Shown: positions 34,364-44,581, numbered from the stretch's first letter. The stretch is 64,000 nt of DNA from Parachlamydiales bacterium (GCA_019694475.1 JAIBBX010000002.1:186001-250000); one strand, 5' to 3'. Notes: a model not told the origin generated them from the letters alone. Translations and numbers: made by a program.

Positions 34364-34837
34364 ATGTCTAGAAGACGAAGAGCCGGCAAGCGCCAGATCG
34401 ATCCAGATCCGATTTATCAGAGCCTTACTTTGGCCAAATTCATCAACAAATTGATGATCAGCGGTAAAAAAGCGGTAGCGAGAGCCATCGTTTACAGCGC
34501 GCTGGAACAATTTGCACAAAAAGTAAAGACCGACAACCCGCTCGAGGCATTTGAGCAAGCGTTAGAGAACTCAAAACCCTCATTGGAAGTCAAAACGAGA
34601 AGGATTGGCGGAGCGAACTATCAAGTTCCCGTTGAGATCCCAGGCGACCGCCGCACAGCAATGGCGATGCAGTGGATCATCATGAACTCTCGAGGCAAAC
34701 CAGGCAGAGCCATGGCAGAAGCATTGGCTAGCGAACTGGTCGATTGCTACAACAACCAAGGCGCTACGATCAAGAAAAAAGACGACACTCACAGAATGGC
34801 TGAAGCCAATAAGGCCTTCGCTCATTATAAATGGTAG
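34364..34837 (+). CDS. rpsG: 30S ribosomal protein S7
   Basis: 157 residues starting MSRRRRAGKRQIDPDPIY. S7 nucleates assembly of the small-subunit head and contacts the E-site tRNA. The signature LAKFINKLMISGKKAVARAI and the C-terminal THRMAEANKAFAHYKW are as expected. The ATG at 34364 follows GGAAG; an in-frame extension to 34340 is unlikely. Confidence 0.97.
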   Translation: MSRRRRAGKRQIDPDPIYQSLTLAKFINKLMISGKKAVARAIVYSALEQFAQKVKTDNPLEAFEQALENSKPSLEVKTRRIGGANYQVPVEIPGDRRTAMAMQWIIMNSRGKPGRAMAEALASELVDCYNNQGATIKKKDDTHRMAEANKAFAHYKW

Positions 34838-34846
34838 GAATTGAAG

Positions 34847-36937
34847 ATGGGCGAACGAGCAGAAACTGACAAATTAGAAAATGTCCGCAACATTGGGATT
34901 ATGGCCCACATCGATGCGGGCAAAACAACCACGACTGAACGTATTTTGTTCTACTCGGGCAAACTGCACCGTATCGGCGAGGTACACGAAGGCGCTGCGA
35001 CCATGGACTTCATGGAGCAGGAAAGAGAGCGCGGCATCACGATCACATCGGCTGCCACTACCGTATATTGGAAAAATTGCAAGATCAACATCATCGACAC
35101 ACCGGGCCACGTAGACTTTACCATTGAGGTAGAGCGCTCGCTCAGAGTTCTCGATGGCGCGGTTGCCGTATTTGATGCCGTTGCAGGCGTACAGCCTCAA
35201 TCGGAAACAGTATGGCGGCAAGCTGAGAGATACGGCGTGCCGAGAGTCGCGTTCATCAACAAGATGGACCGTATCGGAGCAGACTTTTTCAATGCGGTCA
35301 AGACGATGCGCGAAAAACTGCACGCAAATGCGATCCCAGTCCATTGCCCAATCGGCGCAGAATCGGCCTTCAAAGGAATGGTTGACCTCGTGTCTATGAA
35401 AGCGTACCTCTTCCATGATGAGACGATGGGCGCGAAATATGACGTCGAGCCAATCCCAGCCGACCTTCTTCAGCAGTGTAAAAAAATGCGCGGAGAACTC
35501 CTAGAAGAACTCGCGACGATCGACGAATCGAATGAAGAGTTCATGATGAAAGTGCTTGAAGATCCAGATTCTATCCCAGAAGATGAGATCCATGCCGTCA
35601 TCCGCAAAGGGGTTATCACCAACAAGATGAACCCAGTTCTTTGCGGAACCGCCTTCAAAAACAAAGGGGTTCAGCAGATTCTCGACGCCGTCGTACGATG
35701 GATGCCATCGCCGCTCGATCGAGGAATGATCAAGGGACATAAAGTAGATTCTGATGAGACGATGGAAATCCCTCCTTCAGATGATAGCCCGCTTTCCGCT
35801 TTGGCGTTTAAGATCATGACAGACCCATATGTAGGCAAATTGACCTTCATCCGCATTTATAGCGGCAGATTGCAGAAAGGCAGCTCCCTTCTCAATACGA
35901 CGAAGGATAAAGATGAACGGGTCTCCCGTCTTCTTGAGATGCACGCAAATCAGCGAAAAGACCGTGATGAATTCTTCACAGGCGACATCGCTGCTTGCAT
36001 CGGCTTGAAATATACGACGACTGGAGACACACTCTGCTCGCCTGATAAGCCGCTCGTTCTTGAGAAAATGAACTTCCCAGACCCAGTGATTTCGATGGCG
36101 ATCGAACCTAAGTCGAAAGCCGACCGAGAAAAATTGGCAAAAGCGTTGGGAGCTCTTTCTGAAGAAGATCCTACATTCCGCGTCATGACAAACGAAGAGA
36201 CAGGTCAGACGATCATCATGGGAATGGGCGAACTCCACCTCGATATTTTGAGAGACCGGATGTTCCGCGAATTCTCAGTTGAGGCGAACGTTGGAAAACC
36301 GGAAGTTTCTTACAAAGAGACGATCACGATTCCAGCCAACACCGAGACCAAGTACATCAAGCAGTCTGGCGGACGCGGACAATACGCGCACGTTTGCCTT
36401 GAAATCGAACCGAATGAAGTGGGTAAAGGGAATGAAGTCGTCAGCAAGATTGTTGGCGGTGTGATTCCAAAAGAATACATCCCTGCTTGTATTAAGGGTA
36501 TTGAAGAGGGATTGCAGACAGGCGTTTTGGCCGGCTATCCGCTGATCGACATGAAGATCGCGATCACTTATGGATCGTATCACGAAGTCGACTCAAACGA
36601 GATGGCGTTTAAGATCTGCGCATCCATGGCTCTGAAAGAAGCTGCCCGAAAAGGAAAACCAGTCCTCCTCGAACCGATCATGAAGGTTGTCGTTGAGACG
36701 CCTGAAGGAAACATCGGCGATGTGATTGGCGACTTAAACCGGCGCCGCGGAAAAATCCTTGGACAAGAGTCCCTCAAAGGATCTGTGGAAGTGACTTCCG
36801 AAGTACCTTTAAGCGAGATGTTCGGCTACTCAACGCAGCTTCGCTCGATGACCTCGGGAAGAGCTACTTATACGATGGAACCTAGCCACTTTGAGCGGGT
36901 CCCTGCGAAAATTCAAGAAGAAATTTGTAAGAAGTAG
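34847..36937 (+). CDS. fusA: Elongation factor G
   Basis: The translocase GTPase of translation, 696 residues. G1 [16 protein letters not shown]3 [16 protein letters not shown]4 NKMD and the domain IV RGQYAHV segment are intact, and the C-terminal domain has [18 protein letters not shown]. Start [17 protein letters not shown] at 34847 follows AGGAA; a TTG at 34841 is less likely. It lies 9 bases after rpsG. Confidence 0.98.
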   Translation: MGERAETDKLENVRNIGIMAHIDAGKTTTTERILFYSGKLHRIGEVHEGAATMDFMEQERERGITITSAATTVYWKNCKINIIDTPGHVDFTIEVERSLRVLDGAVAVFDAVAGVQPQSETVWRQAERYGVPRVAFINKMDRIGADFFNAVKTMREKLHANAIPVHCPIGAESAFKGMVDLVSMKAYLFHDETMGAKYDVEPIPADLLQQCKKMRGELLEELATIDESNEEFMMKVLEDPDSIPEDEIHAVIRKGVITNKMNPVLCGTAFKNKGVQQILDAVVRWMPSPLDRGMIKGHKVDSDETMEIPPSDDSPLSALAFKIMTDPYVGKLTFIRIYSGRLQKGSSLLNTTKDKDERVSRLLEMHANQRKDRDEFFTGDIAACIGLKYTTTGDTLCSPDKPLVLEKMNFPDPVISMAIEPKSKADREKLAKALGALSEEDPTFRVMTNEETGQTIIMGMGELHLDILRDRMFREFSVEANVGKPEVSYKETITIPANTETKYIKQSGGRGQYAHVCLEIEPNEVGKGNEVVSKIVGGVIPKEYIPACIKGIEEGLQTGVLAGYPLIDMKIAITYGSYHEVDSNEMAFKICASMALKEAARKGKPVLLEPIMKVVVETPEGNIGDVIGDLNRRRGKILGQESLKGSVEVTSEVPLSEMFGYSTQLRSMTSGRATYTMEPSHFERVPAKIQEEICKK

Positions 36938-36942
36938 AATAT

Positions 36943-37260
36943 ATGGTAAAAGCACCCAGAAAAAAAATACGGATCCGACTCAAAGCTTTCGATCAGCGGA
37001 TGCTCGACCGCTCCGTACAAGATATTGTCGAAACTGCAAAACGGACTGGCGCGCGCGTTGTGGGACCGATTCCCCTTCCAACAAAACGGGAAATTTATAC
37101 CGTTTTGCGTTCGCCACACGTAGACAGAAAATCGCGAGAGCAATTTGAGATGAGAACGCATGTACGCGTACTTGATCTTCTCGATCCTACTCTCGATACG
37201 ATTGATAAGCTGAAGGTATTGCCTGTGGCTGCCGGCGTCGACATTAAGATTAAGGCGTAA
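36943..37260 (+). CDS. rpsJ: 30S ribosomal protein S10
   Basis: 105 residues: [19 protein letters not shown] at the start, then [20 protein letters not shown] and a C-terminal [11 protein letters not shown]10 is also NusE, a partner in transcription antitermination. Its presence after fusA follows the chlamydial str operon; in E. coli that place is held by tufA. It is 5 bases after fusA. Confidence 0.97.
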   Translation: MVKAPRKKIRIRLKAFDQRMLDRSVQDIVETAKRTGARVVGPIPLPTKREIYTVLRSPHVDRKSREQFEMRTHVRVLDLLDPTLDTIDKLKVLPVAAGVDIKIKA

Positions 37261-37283
37261 GAACAATATCCGTGCGTGTGTGT

Positions 37284-37315
37284 GGGTCTTGGCGGTTTAA
37301 CCGCCTCCAAGACCC
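37284..37315. terminator. Hairpin between convergent rpsJ and ChaN/TraB-like genes
   Basis: An inner GGCGGTT/AACCGCC stem is extended by GGGTCTT/AAGACCC with a small bulge. It overlaps the stop region of the minus-strand gene. No T-run follows, so termination is only suggested. Confidence 0.5.
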
Positions 37316-38256
37316 CATAATCGAAGCCGCGGTTTTTCATCGTGCGGCACTAAAATTGCGTATTTTTTTGTTTTCAAATACTCAAGCGTCTCATCGAAGG
37401 CACGCTTCTGCCCCTCCAGATTGATCCCATCTTTAACTAGAGACGTCGGAGGTTTTAAATGACCTTGTCCTGAAATTACGTAGATTCTTCTTCCCGGACA
37501 ACTGTTTTCTTCAACGGTTTTGCACATGCTCTCATTTCGCTCTGGAAGATTATCAACAATTTTTTGCAGTATTGCATCTACCTCTTCGGTCCTATCTGTA
37601 GGTTTATCCCCAAAAAGAATTTGCATGATCACGTCATTCGGATTGATGTCATAAGCAGCGGCTAACTCTTCCATGAGTTCAGGATCTCTTTTATCCCATC
37701 CTTTAACCTCAATCGGTTTTCTGACGAAACGCGCTTGATCTGATCGTTCTTTCCTAGTTTCATCGTGCTCAACAAGAATCAAATCATTTGGTTCCCCTAA
37801 AGCGTCTATGAGCTGAGCGTTGCGCAACATGTGGCTAAGCGTTTCATGGGTTTCCCCTAAACAGATCACTTCAGCCTCATGAATATGATCCACATTTTTT
37901 GAAACTATTTCAAAATGTTCGCGCACAAATCGATCTACTTTTTCAACACCCTTTAAATATTTATTTTGATCAAAAATAATTTTTTGGGCGTGGAGTTTAA
38001 CAATTGTAAATTGTTTTTCTTTAAAACTCTGAAAAATATCGGCGAGAAGGTCGATCGCATAGAATTTGAGCCATTCAAAAATCCCGAATGTTTTTTTTGA
38101 AAGCTGCGTGATTTTAGTTGCAGTTTCAACGCAACCAACCTTCTGGTTGTTGCACGAAACAACAAAATTTTTTGCATCAATATTGTAATTATTAATAGCA
38201 ATCGTTTTCACGCAAATATGATAACACGAATCGCTAAATTTATTAAATAAACTCAA
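37297..38256 (-). CDS. ChaN/TraB-like protein (paralogue of the gene at 29649)
   Basis: 319 residues when read from a TTG at 38256; no ribosome-binding site is evident, and a GTG near 38209 is an alternative. The core [42 protein letters not shown] and [12 protein letters not shown] aligns with the paralogue through its whole length, including the C-terminal KYAILVPHD. Unlike that protein it has no membrane hairpin; the segment there is a short acidic loop. A Cys-containing N-terminal 100 residues is unique. Enzymatic or haem-binding function is not established. Confidence 0.65.
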   Translation of the reverse strand: MSLFNKFSDSCYHICVKTIAINNYNIDAKNFVVSCNNQKVGCVETATKITQLSKKTFGIFEWLKFYAIDLLADIFQSFKEKQFTIVKLHAQKIIFDQNKYLKGVEKVDRFVREHFEIVSKNVDHIHEAEVICLGETHETLSHMLRNAQLIDALGEPNDLILVEHDETRKERSDQARFVRKPIEVKGWDKRDPELMEELAAAYDINPNDVIMQILFGDKPTDRTEEVDAILQKIVDNLPERNESMCKTVEENSCPGRRIYVISGQGHLKPPTSLVKDGINLEGQKRAFDETLEYLKTKKYAILVPHDEKPRLRLWGLGGG

Positions 38257-38317
38257 ACATTTAGTTGCAAGTAGATTATGCGGCGCGAAGAATTCGCGCC
38301 GCCGTATAGAGAAATAT

Positions 38318-38977
38318 TTATTCTGGATCTGCAGCTTGACGGACGATTTGCTGCTGCTGTCCCATCACTCTGCCGACAAGTCCTGCAAGCATCCCTGGCG
38401 CCTGCTGCTGCGCAGGAGCCTGCTGCTGCTGCACTGGAGCTTCTTCGCGTTGTACCTGCACGACGGCTTCAGGAATTGCAATCGTGTTTTTCCATGCCAC
38501 GAAATCCAAGAAAGTGACTTCATCGCGCACCCAGTTTTCTACCGGAGGCAGGCCAACATTTTGGAAAGTGTTAGCTACCTTTTCGACATCGGTTGTCTGA
38601 TGAAGAGCGTGCCTTAAGAGGGCTGTTTGGAATCCCTCGCGAAGCCGCGCCCAAAGCGCTGCACCTGCGCCTTGCTGCGGAGCCTGATCGGGTTGCGCAG
38701 CTGGCTGATAGGGCGCTGTGTATTTATCGAGCTCTCTTTCAGTAGTGAATCTCAAGAAAAGCCCCAAACTTAAGAACACAAATGAAGAAGTAATCGCTAA
38801 AAAGAGGGCGCTCACTGCGGCTGCTACAAGCAGAACGCTTGAAGCGTTGAATGCTTTTGTTAACAGATTGTATTTCGTTGCAGCACGAATTTGTGTTTTT
38901 CTTGGTTCAGGAACACTTCGGTTGATATAGTCTGCGCCATACGTCGCAGCATCGTTCATCGTAATATGAATAGGCAT
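38318..38977 (-). CDS. Inc-like membrane protein with Gln/Ala-rich tail
   Basis: 219 residues. A bilobed hydrophobic region at about residues 42-78 (FNASSVLLVAAAVSALFLAI, then SFVFLSLGLFLRF) forms a tight helical hairpin, the hallmark of chlamydial inclusion-membrane (Inc) proteins. The N-terminus is soluble. The tail is rich in Gln, Ala and Pro (QQQQAPAQQQAPG). The start has AAGGAG eight bases upstream. It is tandem with and resembles the next gene. Topology and secretion are inferred only. Confidence 0.68.
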   Translation of the reverse strand: MPIHITMNDAATYGADYINRSVPEPRKTQIRAATKYNLLTKAFNASSVLLVAAAVSALFLAITSSFVFLSLGLFLRFTTERELDKYTAPYQPAAQPDQAPQQGAGAALWARLREGFQTALLRHALHQTTDVEKVANTFQNVGLPPVENWVRDEVTFLDFVAWKNTIAIPEAVVQVQREEAPVQQQQAPAQQQAPGMLAGLVGRVMGQQQQIVRQAADPE

Positions 38978-38990
38978 AAATTTTTCTCCT

Positions 38991-39467
38991 TTATTGTTGT
39001 GCTACAGCTTCATGATGCGCTTGTTGTTGCTGAACGGCTGGTTGGACAACTCGTTGGGCTGGCGTCCAATTCATCCAAAGTTTGAATGCTAAAATTTGGC
39101 TGTGCGTCATCTGCCACTCTTCATCTTCAATCCCTAGATGCTCCGCAATTTCTGCTTTTGCGTCATTTGGATTGAGTTCATTAATCCGGGCAATGAGATC
39201 GCCCCCTTCTTCCAATCCTGTAGTTAAGATCGACCTCATGAATGCCCCTCGAACTTGATAAGCAAGTAGCGCTAAAGCATAAACAAGGATAGAACCGGTA
39301 AAAATCGCAGCAGCTACCATTGCTATCGTTGCAACCGTAGACGCATTAAATCCTGTAATTTTAAAATCAAACGCGCACTTTCTACGCGCTTGTTCAGTGA
39401 CATCGCCCCGCAATGTCGACTCAACATGTCTTGCCGCAAGACTTTCTACTGAAAAAATATTCGCCAT
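38991..39467 (-). CDS. Inc-like membrane protein (paralogue of the gene at 38318)
   Basis: 158 residues starting MANIFSVESLAARHV at 39467, where GAGGTG provides a ribosome-binding site. The hydrophobic hairpin at about residues 46-75 begins FNASTVATIAMVAAAIF, sharing FNAS(S/T)V with the neighbour, and the tail is Gln-rich (QQQQAHHEAVAQQ). The two genes are 13 bases apart and most likely one transcript. They lie directly upstream of and divergent from the porin array. Confidence 0.68.
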   Translation of the reverse strand: MANIFSVESLAARHVESTLRGDVTEQARRKCAFDFKITGFNASTVATIAMVAAAIFTGSILVYALALLAYQVRGAFMRSILTTGLEEGGDLIARINELNPNDAKAEIAEHLGIEDEEWQMTHSQILAFKLWMNWTPAQRVVQPAVQQQQAHHEAVAQQ

Positions 39468-39592
39468 AATCACCTCATTTGATTTAAAAGCGAGCAAGAC
39501 ATAGTAAAGAAATTATGAAATTTAGCGCCATTCGAAAATTTCTTTTTACATACTTCTGGTACGAAAAAGATCTTTTTGACAAATTGGACTTC

Positions 39593-40657
39593 ATGAAATG
39601 GCTCATGCTTGCTTTCCCTTTGATCTGCAGCGCATTTGATAGAGGCTATCCCAACGATCCGATCTGTTTTTCTTCCGGATATAATGAACCTGCTCTCTAC
39701 CAATTAGAAAACCGTCCTTGGGATTTTTGGGCAGATGGTAGTTTTATATATTGGAAAGCAGAAGAAGAAGGTCTCGATTTAGGAGTTAATTCTACAGACA
39801 ATGGCGCCCTTCTCGCTCCGATGGCCGGGCAATTTCTATTCCAAGACACTGGCTTCAAGCCGGGATTTAAAGCGGGCCTCGGATTCAGCATGAATCCTAA
39901 TTATTGGGCCACTTTCATTGAATACACTTGGTTCCGATCAGAAACAACAACGCATAGCACAGCCCCGGAGGATTCGCGGGGAGGTATTCCGGTCTATATA
40001 TTATCCAATTGGTTCTCTAGACAAACCAATGCAGCGGCGCATTCGTTATCATCTAAATGGCGCCTGCATATGGATCTCCTCGATCTTTGCTTCACAAGGC
40101 CCTACTATCAAGGAACTCATCTGATTGTGACGCCTTTCGGCGGAATGCGCGCGCAATGGATCCGGCAAAGGCTGTCTATCCATGCAGATATTTTCACATC
40201 CAGCACGATCACTCCTGGGCAAGCAGCCAAATCGATCAATAAGTCCAACTCTTGGGCGATTGGCCCGCAAGCAGGATTGCAAGGACAATGGCATCTCGGG
40301 TGGGGCTTTAGAATCGAAGGCGATTTGGGAGCTGCTTTACTTTTCACCAGATATCTGACCACTTCTGGGAATCAGTCTCCCACCACTTCAATTGCAGGCG
40401 CAGGCGGCGTGAGCGGACACTTCTACCACTACAATTGTTTGAGACTTGCCAACGAATTGAATTTGGGAATGGGCTGGGGAAGCTATTTGAATTGCAGAAA
40501 TTACCATTTAGATTTTTTAGCGGTCTACGACTTTCAGGTGTTTTGGAATCAGAACATGATGCGCCAGCTTGCTGATACCCTGGGAGATGGCGGGGGGAAT
40601 TCTCCAACCAATCTCTATCTGCAAGGACTCACGCTGAAAGCGAGATTTGATTTTTAG
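39593..40657 (+). CDS. MOMP-like porin, array copy 1 (no Cys-Pro tail)
   Basis: 354 residues from the ATG at 39593, which opens with a signal peptide (MKWLMLAFPLICSA); a longer frame to 39515 is possible. The conserved block FDRGYP...SSGYNEPALYQLE, then FWADGSFIYWKAEEEGLDL, IEYTWFRSETTTHS, GTHLIVTPFGGMRAQWIRQ and VFWNQNMMRQL align along the whole length with the next four genes, ending in KARFDF. It lacks the Cys-Pro segment: FDRGYP follows the signal peptide directly. Confidence 0.8.
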   Translation: MKWLMLAFPLICSAFDRGYPNDPICFSSGYNEPALYQLENRPWDFWADGSFIYWKAEEEGLDLGVNSTDNGALLAPMAGQFLFQDTGFKPGFKAGLGFSMNPNYWATFIEYTWFRSETTTHSTAPEDSRGGIPVYILSNWFSRQTNAAAHSLSSKWRLHMDLLDLCFTRPYYQGTHLIVTPFGGMRAQWIRQRLSIHADIFTSSTITPGQAAKSINKSNSWAIGPQAGLQGQWHLGWGFRIEGDLGAALLFTRYLTTSGNQSPTTSIAGAGGVSGHFYHYNCLRLANELNLGMGWGSYLNCRNYHLDFLAVYDFQVFWNQNMMRQLADTLGDGGGNSPTNLYLQGLTLKARFDF

Positions 40658-40666
40658 AGGAAAACA

Positions 40667-41803
40667 ATGATTCGTATCCTACTTGCAAGCGCCATAACAT
40701 TCGCATTCGCACAAGAGTGTCCTTGCGAACCTGCGCCATGTCCTCCGAAACCATGCAAGCCTTGCCCTCCCGTCTGCTTTGAGAGAGGCTATCCAAATAC
40801 GCAAAACTGTTTTCCATCTGCCTACAATGAACCTGCAAACTTCGAGTTGGACACATGTGCATGGGATGTTTGGATCGATGCGAGCTTCACTTATTGGGAT
40901 GCAGAACAAGAAGGGATGGACTTAGCTGTCAGCTCCACCGAACTTGCAACGATTTTACTCTCCCCTATCGACGGAAAATTCCTCATGCAGGATAGAGAAT
41001 TCAAACCGGGGTTTAAAGTTGGAGCCGGCATCAATTTAAATCATGATCACTGGAGCGGACTTTTTGAGTACACTTGGTTCCGGTCCACCACTTCAACACA
41101 CAAGTCTGCACCTGACGATGCACGAGGCGGAATTCCGGTCTGGATTTTTTCCAACTGGTTCAATAGGCAGGACAATACAGCAGCAGCTTCCATCGACTCG
41201 ACTTGGCATCTCAAACTGGATCTTTTAGATGCTGAATTGACCCGCCCCTATTATCAAGGAACGCATCTCATTGTCTCCCCATTTGGCGGTTTGCGTGCAC
41301 AATGGATCCGGCAAAAACTCGATATTTTTGCCGACATTTTCACCTCCAGCACAACAGAGCCTCCTTTGGCTGCAACATCCAACAACCGTTCGAATTCTTG
41401 GGCGATTGGCCCGCGCTTGGGCTCACTCGTGAAATGGCATTTCGGATATGGACTTCGATTCGAAGGCGATATTGCAGGAAGCATCTTGTTCACTCGCTAC
41501 ACAAGCGTAGTTCACCATCAGACCCCGACAACAACACTCATTACAGCTACCGATTTAGGAGGCGAATTTAAAGGTTACAACTGTCTCAGAGCGGGCAGCG
41601 AATTGAGTTTGGGAATGGGGTGGGGCCGATATTTCGGATGCAGCAGAACACATTTGGATCTTTTGGCAAGTTATGACTTCCAAATTTTTTGGAATCAAAA
41701 CATCATGAGACAACTCACAGACACTTTTGCAGATGGCACCGGACACTCTCCGAGCAATCTTTATCTGCAAGGATTAACCATTCGCGCAGAACTCGACTTC
41801 TAA
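40667..41803 (+). CDS. MOMP-like porin, array copy 2 (short Cys-Pro tail)
   Basis: 378 residues with signal peptide MIRILLASAITFAFAQ. After it comes a Cys-Pro segment (CPCEPAPCPPKPCKPCPPVC), then FERGYP and the barrel: NHDHWSGLFEYTWFRS, GTHLIVSPFGGLRAQWIRQ and a C-terminal RAELDF. It is 9 bases after copy 1, so the two probably share a transcript. The Cys would be free to form disulfides outside the inner membrane, as in Chlamydia MOMP and OmcB networks (inference). Confidence 0.85.
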   Translation: MIRILLASAITFAFAQECPCEPAPCPPKPCKPCPPVCFERGYPNTQNCFPSAYNEPANFELDTCAWDVWIDASFTYWDAEQEGMDLAVSSTELATILLSPIDGKFLMQDREFKPGFKVGAGINLNHDHWSGLFEYTWFRSTTSTHKSAPDDARGGIPVWIFSNWFNRQDNTAAASIDSTWHLKLDLLDAELTRPYYQGTHLIVSPFGGLRAQWIRQKLDIFADIFTSSTTEPPLAATSNNRSNSWAIGPRLGSLVKWHFGYGLRFEGDIAGSILFTRYTSVVHHQTPTTTLITATDLGGEFKGYNCLRAGSELSLGMGWGRYFGCSRTHLDLLASYDFQIFWNQNIMRQLTDTFADGTGHSPSNLYLQGLTIRAELDF

Positions 41804-41886
41804 AAATTTTACTGGCTTGAAATTAGAAATTTTGACAAATTCATTTCAGGTTAAACCTTCTTACTTTTAGCAAAGGAAAACAGAAA
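41804..41886 (+). promoter_or_regulatory. Shared upstream module of porin copy 3
   Basis: About 80 bases that align with those before copies 4 and 5: AAAATTTTACTGG, a TTGACA at 41832-41837, CAGGTT and a common AGCAAAGGAAA ribosome-binding site. The -10 is unclear because no TATAAT stands at the standard distance. Confidence 0.6.
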
Positions 41887-43140
41887 ATGAACCGAATCAC
41901 TAAATTGATTGCGGCGAGCATCTGCCTTCTGAGCATCTCTTTTGTCTACGGACAAGATAGTATGAGCGGTAGCAGCTGCGCACCAGCATGTCCTCCAAAG
42001 GAATGTCCAAAACCATGCGCCCCAAAGCCATGCCCTCCGAAACCATGTCCGCCAAAGCCATGCCCTCCGAAGCCATGCAAACCGCCATGCCCTCCAGTGT
42101 GCTTTGAGCGCGGATATCCAGACACCAATTGCTGCATCCCATCAGCCTACAATCAACCAGCTGATTATGAGCTCAGCCCATGCCCATGGAATTTCTGGGT
42201 AGACGCTAGCTTCACCTATTGGCTTGCTTATGAAGAAGGACTCGATATTGCACAATCGGTCGCAGTTTTCCCAGGACCACAAGAAGTCTTCAATAATTCC
42301 ACATTCCTGTTCCAAGAAACAGAGTGGAAACCTGGCTTCAAAGTAGGTCTCGGACTTGATTTAGATCATGACCATTGGAGCGGACTTGTTGAGTATACTT
42401 GGTTCCGTTCAAGAACCACAACAACTGCTGGAGTGCCAGCAATTCCAGCTGGAGCGACCGATGCAGCTTGGTACTTCAACGGCTGGGATTTGGACCAAGG
42501 CTCATCTACATTTGACCCAGAAGCAAGCCACATCTCATCTGTATGGCGCCTGCGCATGGATTTGTTGGATGCAGCATTGACACGCCCATACTACCAAGGA
42601 ACGCACCTGATTGTTGCTCCATTTGGCGGCTTGAGAGCTGCTTGGATTCGCCAGAATTTGAGAATTGAGTCTACTCCATTCTCTTCTACACAAGGCGCCG
42701 CAACAGCACATGCAGTATTCCACAACAGATCCTATTCTTGGGCAGTCGGTCCAAGAGGCGGATTCCAAGGGGAATGGCATCTCGGCTGGGGGTTCCGTGT
42801 TGAAGGAGATGTTGCTGGAAGCATCGCTTTCACAAGATATACAACTGTAGCTGCAAGAGCAGATAGCCTTGAAGTAGCAGTGGATCATGAGGCGTCTTCT
42901 AGATACACAGATTACAATACTCTTCGTTTCAATAACGATATGAGCATTGGTCTTGGCTGGGGCGATTATTTTGATTGCCGCAACTATCATTTCGATCTTC
43001 TCCTCACTTATGATTTCCAAATTTTCTGGAATCACAACATGATGAGACAGCACGCAGATGATACAACATCTGGCGTCGGCGCAGCAGCTAGCAACCTTTA
43101 TTTACAAGGGTTGACAGCTCGAGCGCAATTTGATTTCTAA
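41887..43140 (+). CDS. MOMP-like porin, array copy 3 (long Cys-Pro tail)
   Basis: 417 residues: signal peptide to about residue 22, then CAPACPPKECPKPC and several CPPKP units before CPPVCFERGYPD at about residue 70. The barrel follows with FWVDASFTYWLAYEEGLDIA, LDHDHWSGLVEYTWFRS, GTHLIVAPFGGLRAAWIRQN and WHLGWGFRVEGDVAGSIAFT, and ends RAQFDF. Copies 3-5 are more alike than copies 1-2, which indicates recent tandem duplication. It has its own promoter-like module and a terminator after it. Confidence 0.87.
   Translation: MNRITKLIAASICLLSISFVYGQDSMSGSSCAPACPPKECPKPCAPKPCPPKPCPPKPCPPKPCKPPCPPVCFERGYPDTNCCIPSAYNQPADYELSPCPWNFWVDASFTYWLAYEEGLDIAQSVAVFPGPQEVFNNSTFLFQETEWKPGFKVGLGLDLDHDHWSGLVEYTWFRSRTTTTAGVPAIPAGATDAAWYFNGWDLDQGSSTFDPEASHISSVWRLRMDLLDAALTRPYYQGTHLIVAPFGGLRAAWIRQNLRIESTPFSSTQGAATAHAVFHNRSYSWAVGPRGGFQGEWHLGWGFRVEGDVAGSIAFTRYTTVAARADSLEVAVDHEASSRYTDYNTLRFNNDMSIGLGWGDYFDCRNYHFDLLLTYDFQIFWNHNMMRQHADDTTSGVGAAASNLYLQGLTARAQFDF
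42016..42090 (+). repeat. Coding 15-bp repeat (CPPKP units) in porin copy 3
   Basis: Tandem units of about CCAAAGCCATGCCCTCCG encode the CPPKP peptide; three tidy units are visible here. Copy 4 has one more and copy 5 has fewer. Confidence 0.75.
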
Positions 43141-43168
43141 TCAAATTCTGATCGACTTTTTCTTTCAC

Positions 43169-43200
43169 GAGGCCGTTCGAAAGAACGGCCTCTTTCTTTT
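43169..43200 (+). terminator. Terminator of porin copy 3
   Basis: GAGGCCGTTC/GAACGGCCTC with loop GAAA is followed by TTTCTTTT. Confidence 0.9.
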
Positions 43201-43206
43201 ACAACC

Positions 43207-43289
43207 AAAAATTTTGCTGGACGAAAAAACGAATCTTTTGACAAATTCGAGTTCAGGTTTAACACCTTTTTAGCAAAGGAAAGTAGAAA
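43207..43289 (+). promoter_or_regulatory. Shared upstream module of porin copy 4
   Basis: Aligns with the modules of copies 3 and 5: AAAATTTTGCTGGACG, TTGACA at 43238-43243, CAGGTTTAACACC and AGCAAAGGAAAG before the ATG. Confidence 0.6.
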
Positions 43290-44546
43290 ATGAATCGAAT
43301 ATCAAAAATGATCACGGTGAGCCTCTGCTTGCTATGCGTCCATTTTGGGTATGCCCAAAATAGCACGAGCGGCAATGGCAGTTGCGCACCAGCATGTCCT
43401 CCAAAGGAATGCCCAAAACCATGTGCACCAAAACCATGTCCTCCGAAGCCATGCCCACCGAAGCCATGCCCACCGAAGCCATGCCCACCGAAGCCATGCA
43501 AACCGCCATGCCCTCCAGTGTGCTTTGAGCGCGGCTATCCAGACACAAAATGCTGCATCCCATCTGCATACAATGAGCCAGCTGATTACGAGCTGAGCCC
43601 ATGCCCATGGGATTTCTGGGTTGATGCAAGCTTTACCTATTGGACAGCCTATGAAGAAGGTTTGACACTAGCTAGATCGAATGCAGACTATACTGGAGTA
43701 CCAATTGAAACTGCCGAACCAAGAGTCATGTTATTCCAAGACACAAAATGGGAACCTGGCTTCAAGATCGGAATGGGTGTTGATTTAGGCCATGATCATT
43801 GGAGCGCGTTTGCTGAATACACATGGTTCCGTTCTAGAACCACAACTTCAGAAGCTGCGCCAGAAGGACCTGCAGGAACAACTGTTCCGCAATGGACAAT
43901 CAATAACTTTGGCCTTGATAATGCCTTTGATAATGTAGCGTCCATTTCTTCAGTTTGGCGCCTTCGCATGGATTTATTGGATGTAGGATTGACTCGGCCA
44001 TACTATCAAGGCACACACTTGATCGTAGCTCCTTTTGGGGGCATTCGAGCAGAATGGATTCGTCAGAATTTAAGAGTCCACCCAACCCCTCTTTCAACAG
44101 CTACTGCTGTGAATACCAACGCCGTTTTCCACAATAAATCTCATTCTTGGGCTGTAGGTCCTAGAGGCGGATTTCAAGGCGAATGGCATCTCGGATGGGG
44201 ATTCCGTGTTGAAGGTGATGTAGCTGGAAGCATTCAGTTCACACGTTATACACATGTTGCTAGCTATGCTGATTCAATAAGAGATGGATTCCGTGCTGTT
44301 TCCGTTCATTACGATGATTACAACACAATCAGATTCAACAACGACATGAGTCTCGGCTTGGGTTGGGGCGATTATTTTGATTGCCGCAATTACCATTTCG
44401 ACCTCCTCGTCACCTATGATTTCCAAATTTTCTGGAATCAAAACATGATGAGAATGCTCGTAGATGAGTTTGAAAACGACACAAGCGCAGCTGCTCACAA
44501 CCTCTATTTGCAAGGTCTGACAGTCAGAGCGCAGTTTGATTTCTAA
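43290..44546 (+). CDS. MOMP-like porin, array copy 4 (longest Cys-Pro tail)
   Basis: 418 residues with signal peptide MNRISKMITVSLCLLCVHFGYAQ written from a start at 43290. The Cys-Pro tail spans about residues 32-77 with four CPPKP units, followed by VCFERGYPDTKCC. The barrel has FWVDASFTYWTAYEEGLTLARS, GHDHWSAFAEYTWFRS and GTHLIVAPFGGIRAEWIRQN, ending RAQFDF. It is closest to copy 5. Differences cluster in short stretches between conserved strands, as expected of surface loops. Confidence 0.87.
   Translation: MNRISKMITVSLCLLCVHFGYAQNSTSGNGSCAPACPPKECPKPCAPKPCPPKPCPPKPCPPKPCPPKPCKPPCPPVCFERGYPDTKCCIPSAYNEPADYELSPCPWDFWVDASFTYWTAYEEGLTLARSNADYTGVPIETAEPRVMLFQDTKWEPGFKIGMGVDLGHDHWSAFAEYTWFRSRTTTSEAAPEGPAGTTVPQWTINNFGLDNAFDNVASISSVWRLRMDLLDVGLTRPYYQGTHLIVAPFGGIRAEWIRQNLRVHPTPLSTATAVNTNAVFHNKSHSWAVGPRGGFQGEWHLGWGFRVEGDVAGSIQFTRYTHVASYADSIRDGFRAVSVHYDDYNTIRFNNDMSLGLGWGDYFDCRNYHFDLLVTYDFQIFWNQNMMRMLVDEFENDTSAAAHNLYLQGLTVRAQFDF
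43422..43511 (+). repeat. Coding 15-bp repeat (CPPKP units) in porin copy 4
   Basis: Near-identical CCGAAGCCATGCCCA units in tandem; the best-preserved of the arrays here. Such DNA repeats can change length by slippage without shifting the frame. Confidence 0.8.
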
Positions 44547-44581
44547 TCAAACACTCTATCTTTCTCTCCTTATACCTATGC

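Noticed and set aside
34874..35416. 180-residue minus-strand frame within fusA
   Set aside because: Shadow of the strongly conserved fusA gene.
42016..43511. CRISPR-like tandem repeats in the porin genes
   Set aside because: Units are 15 bp, contiguous without spacers, in frame and coding.
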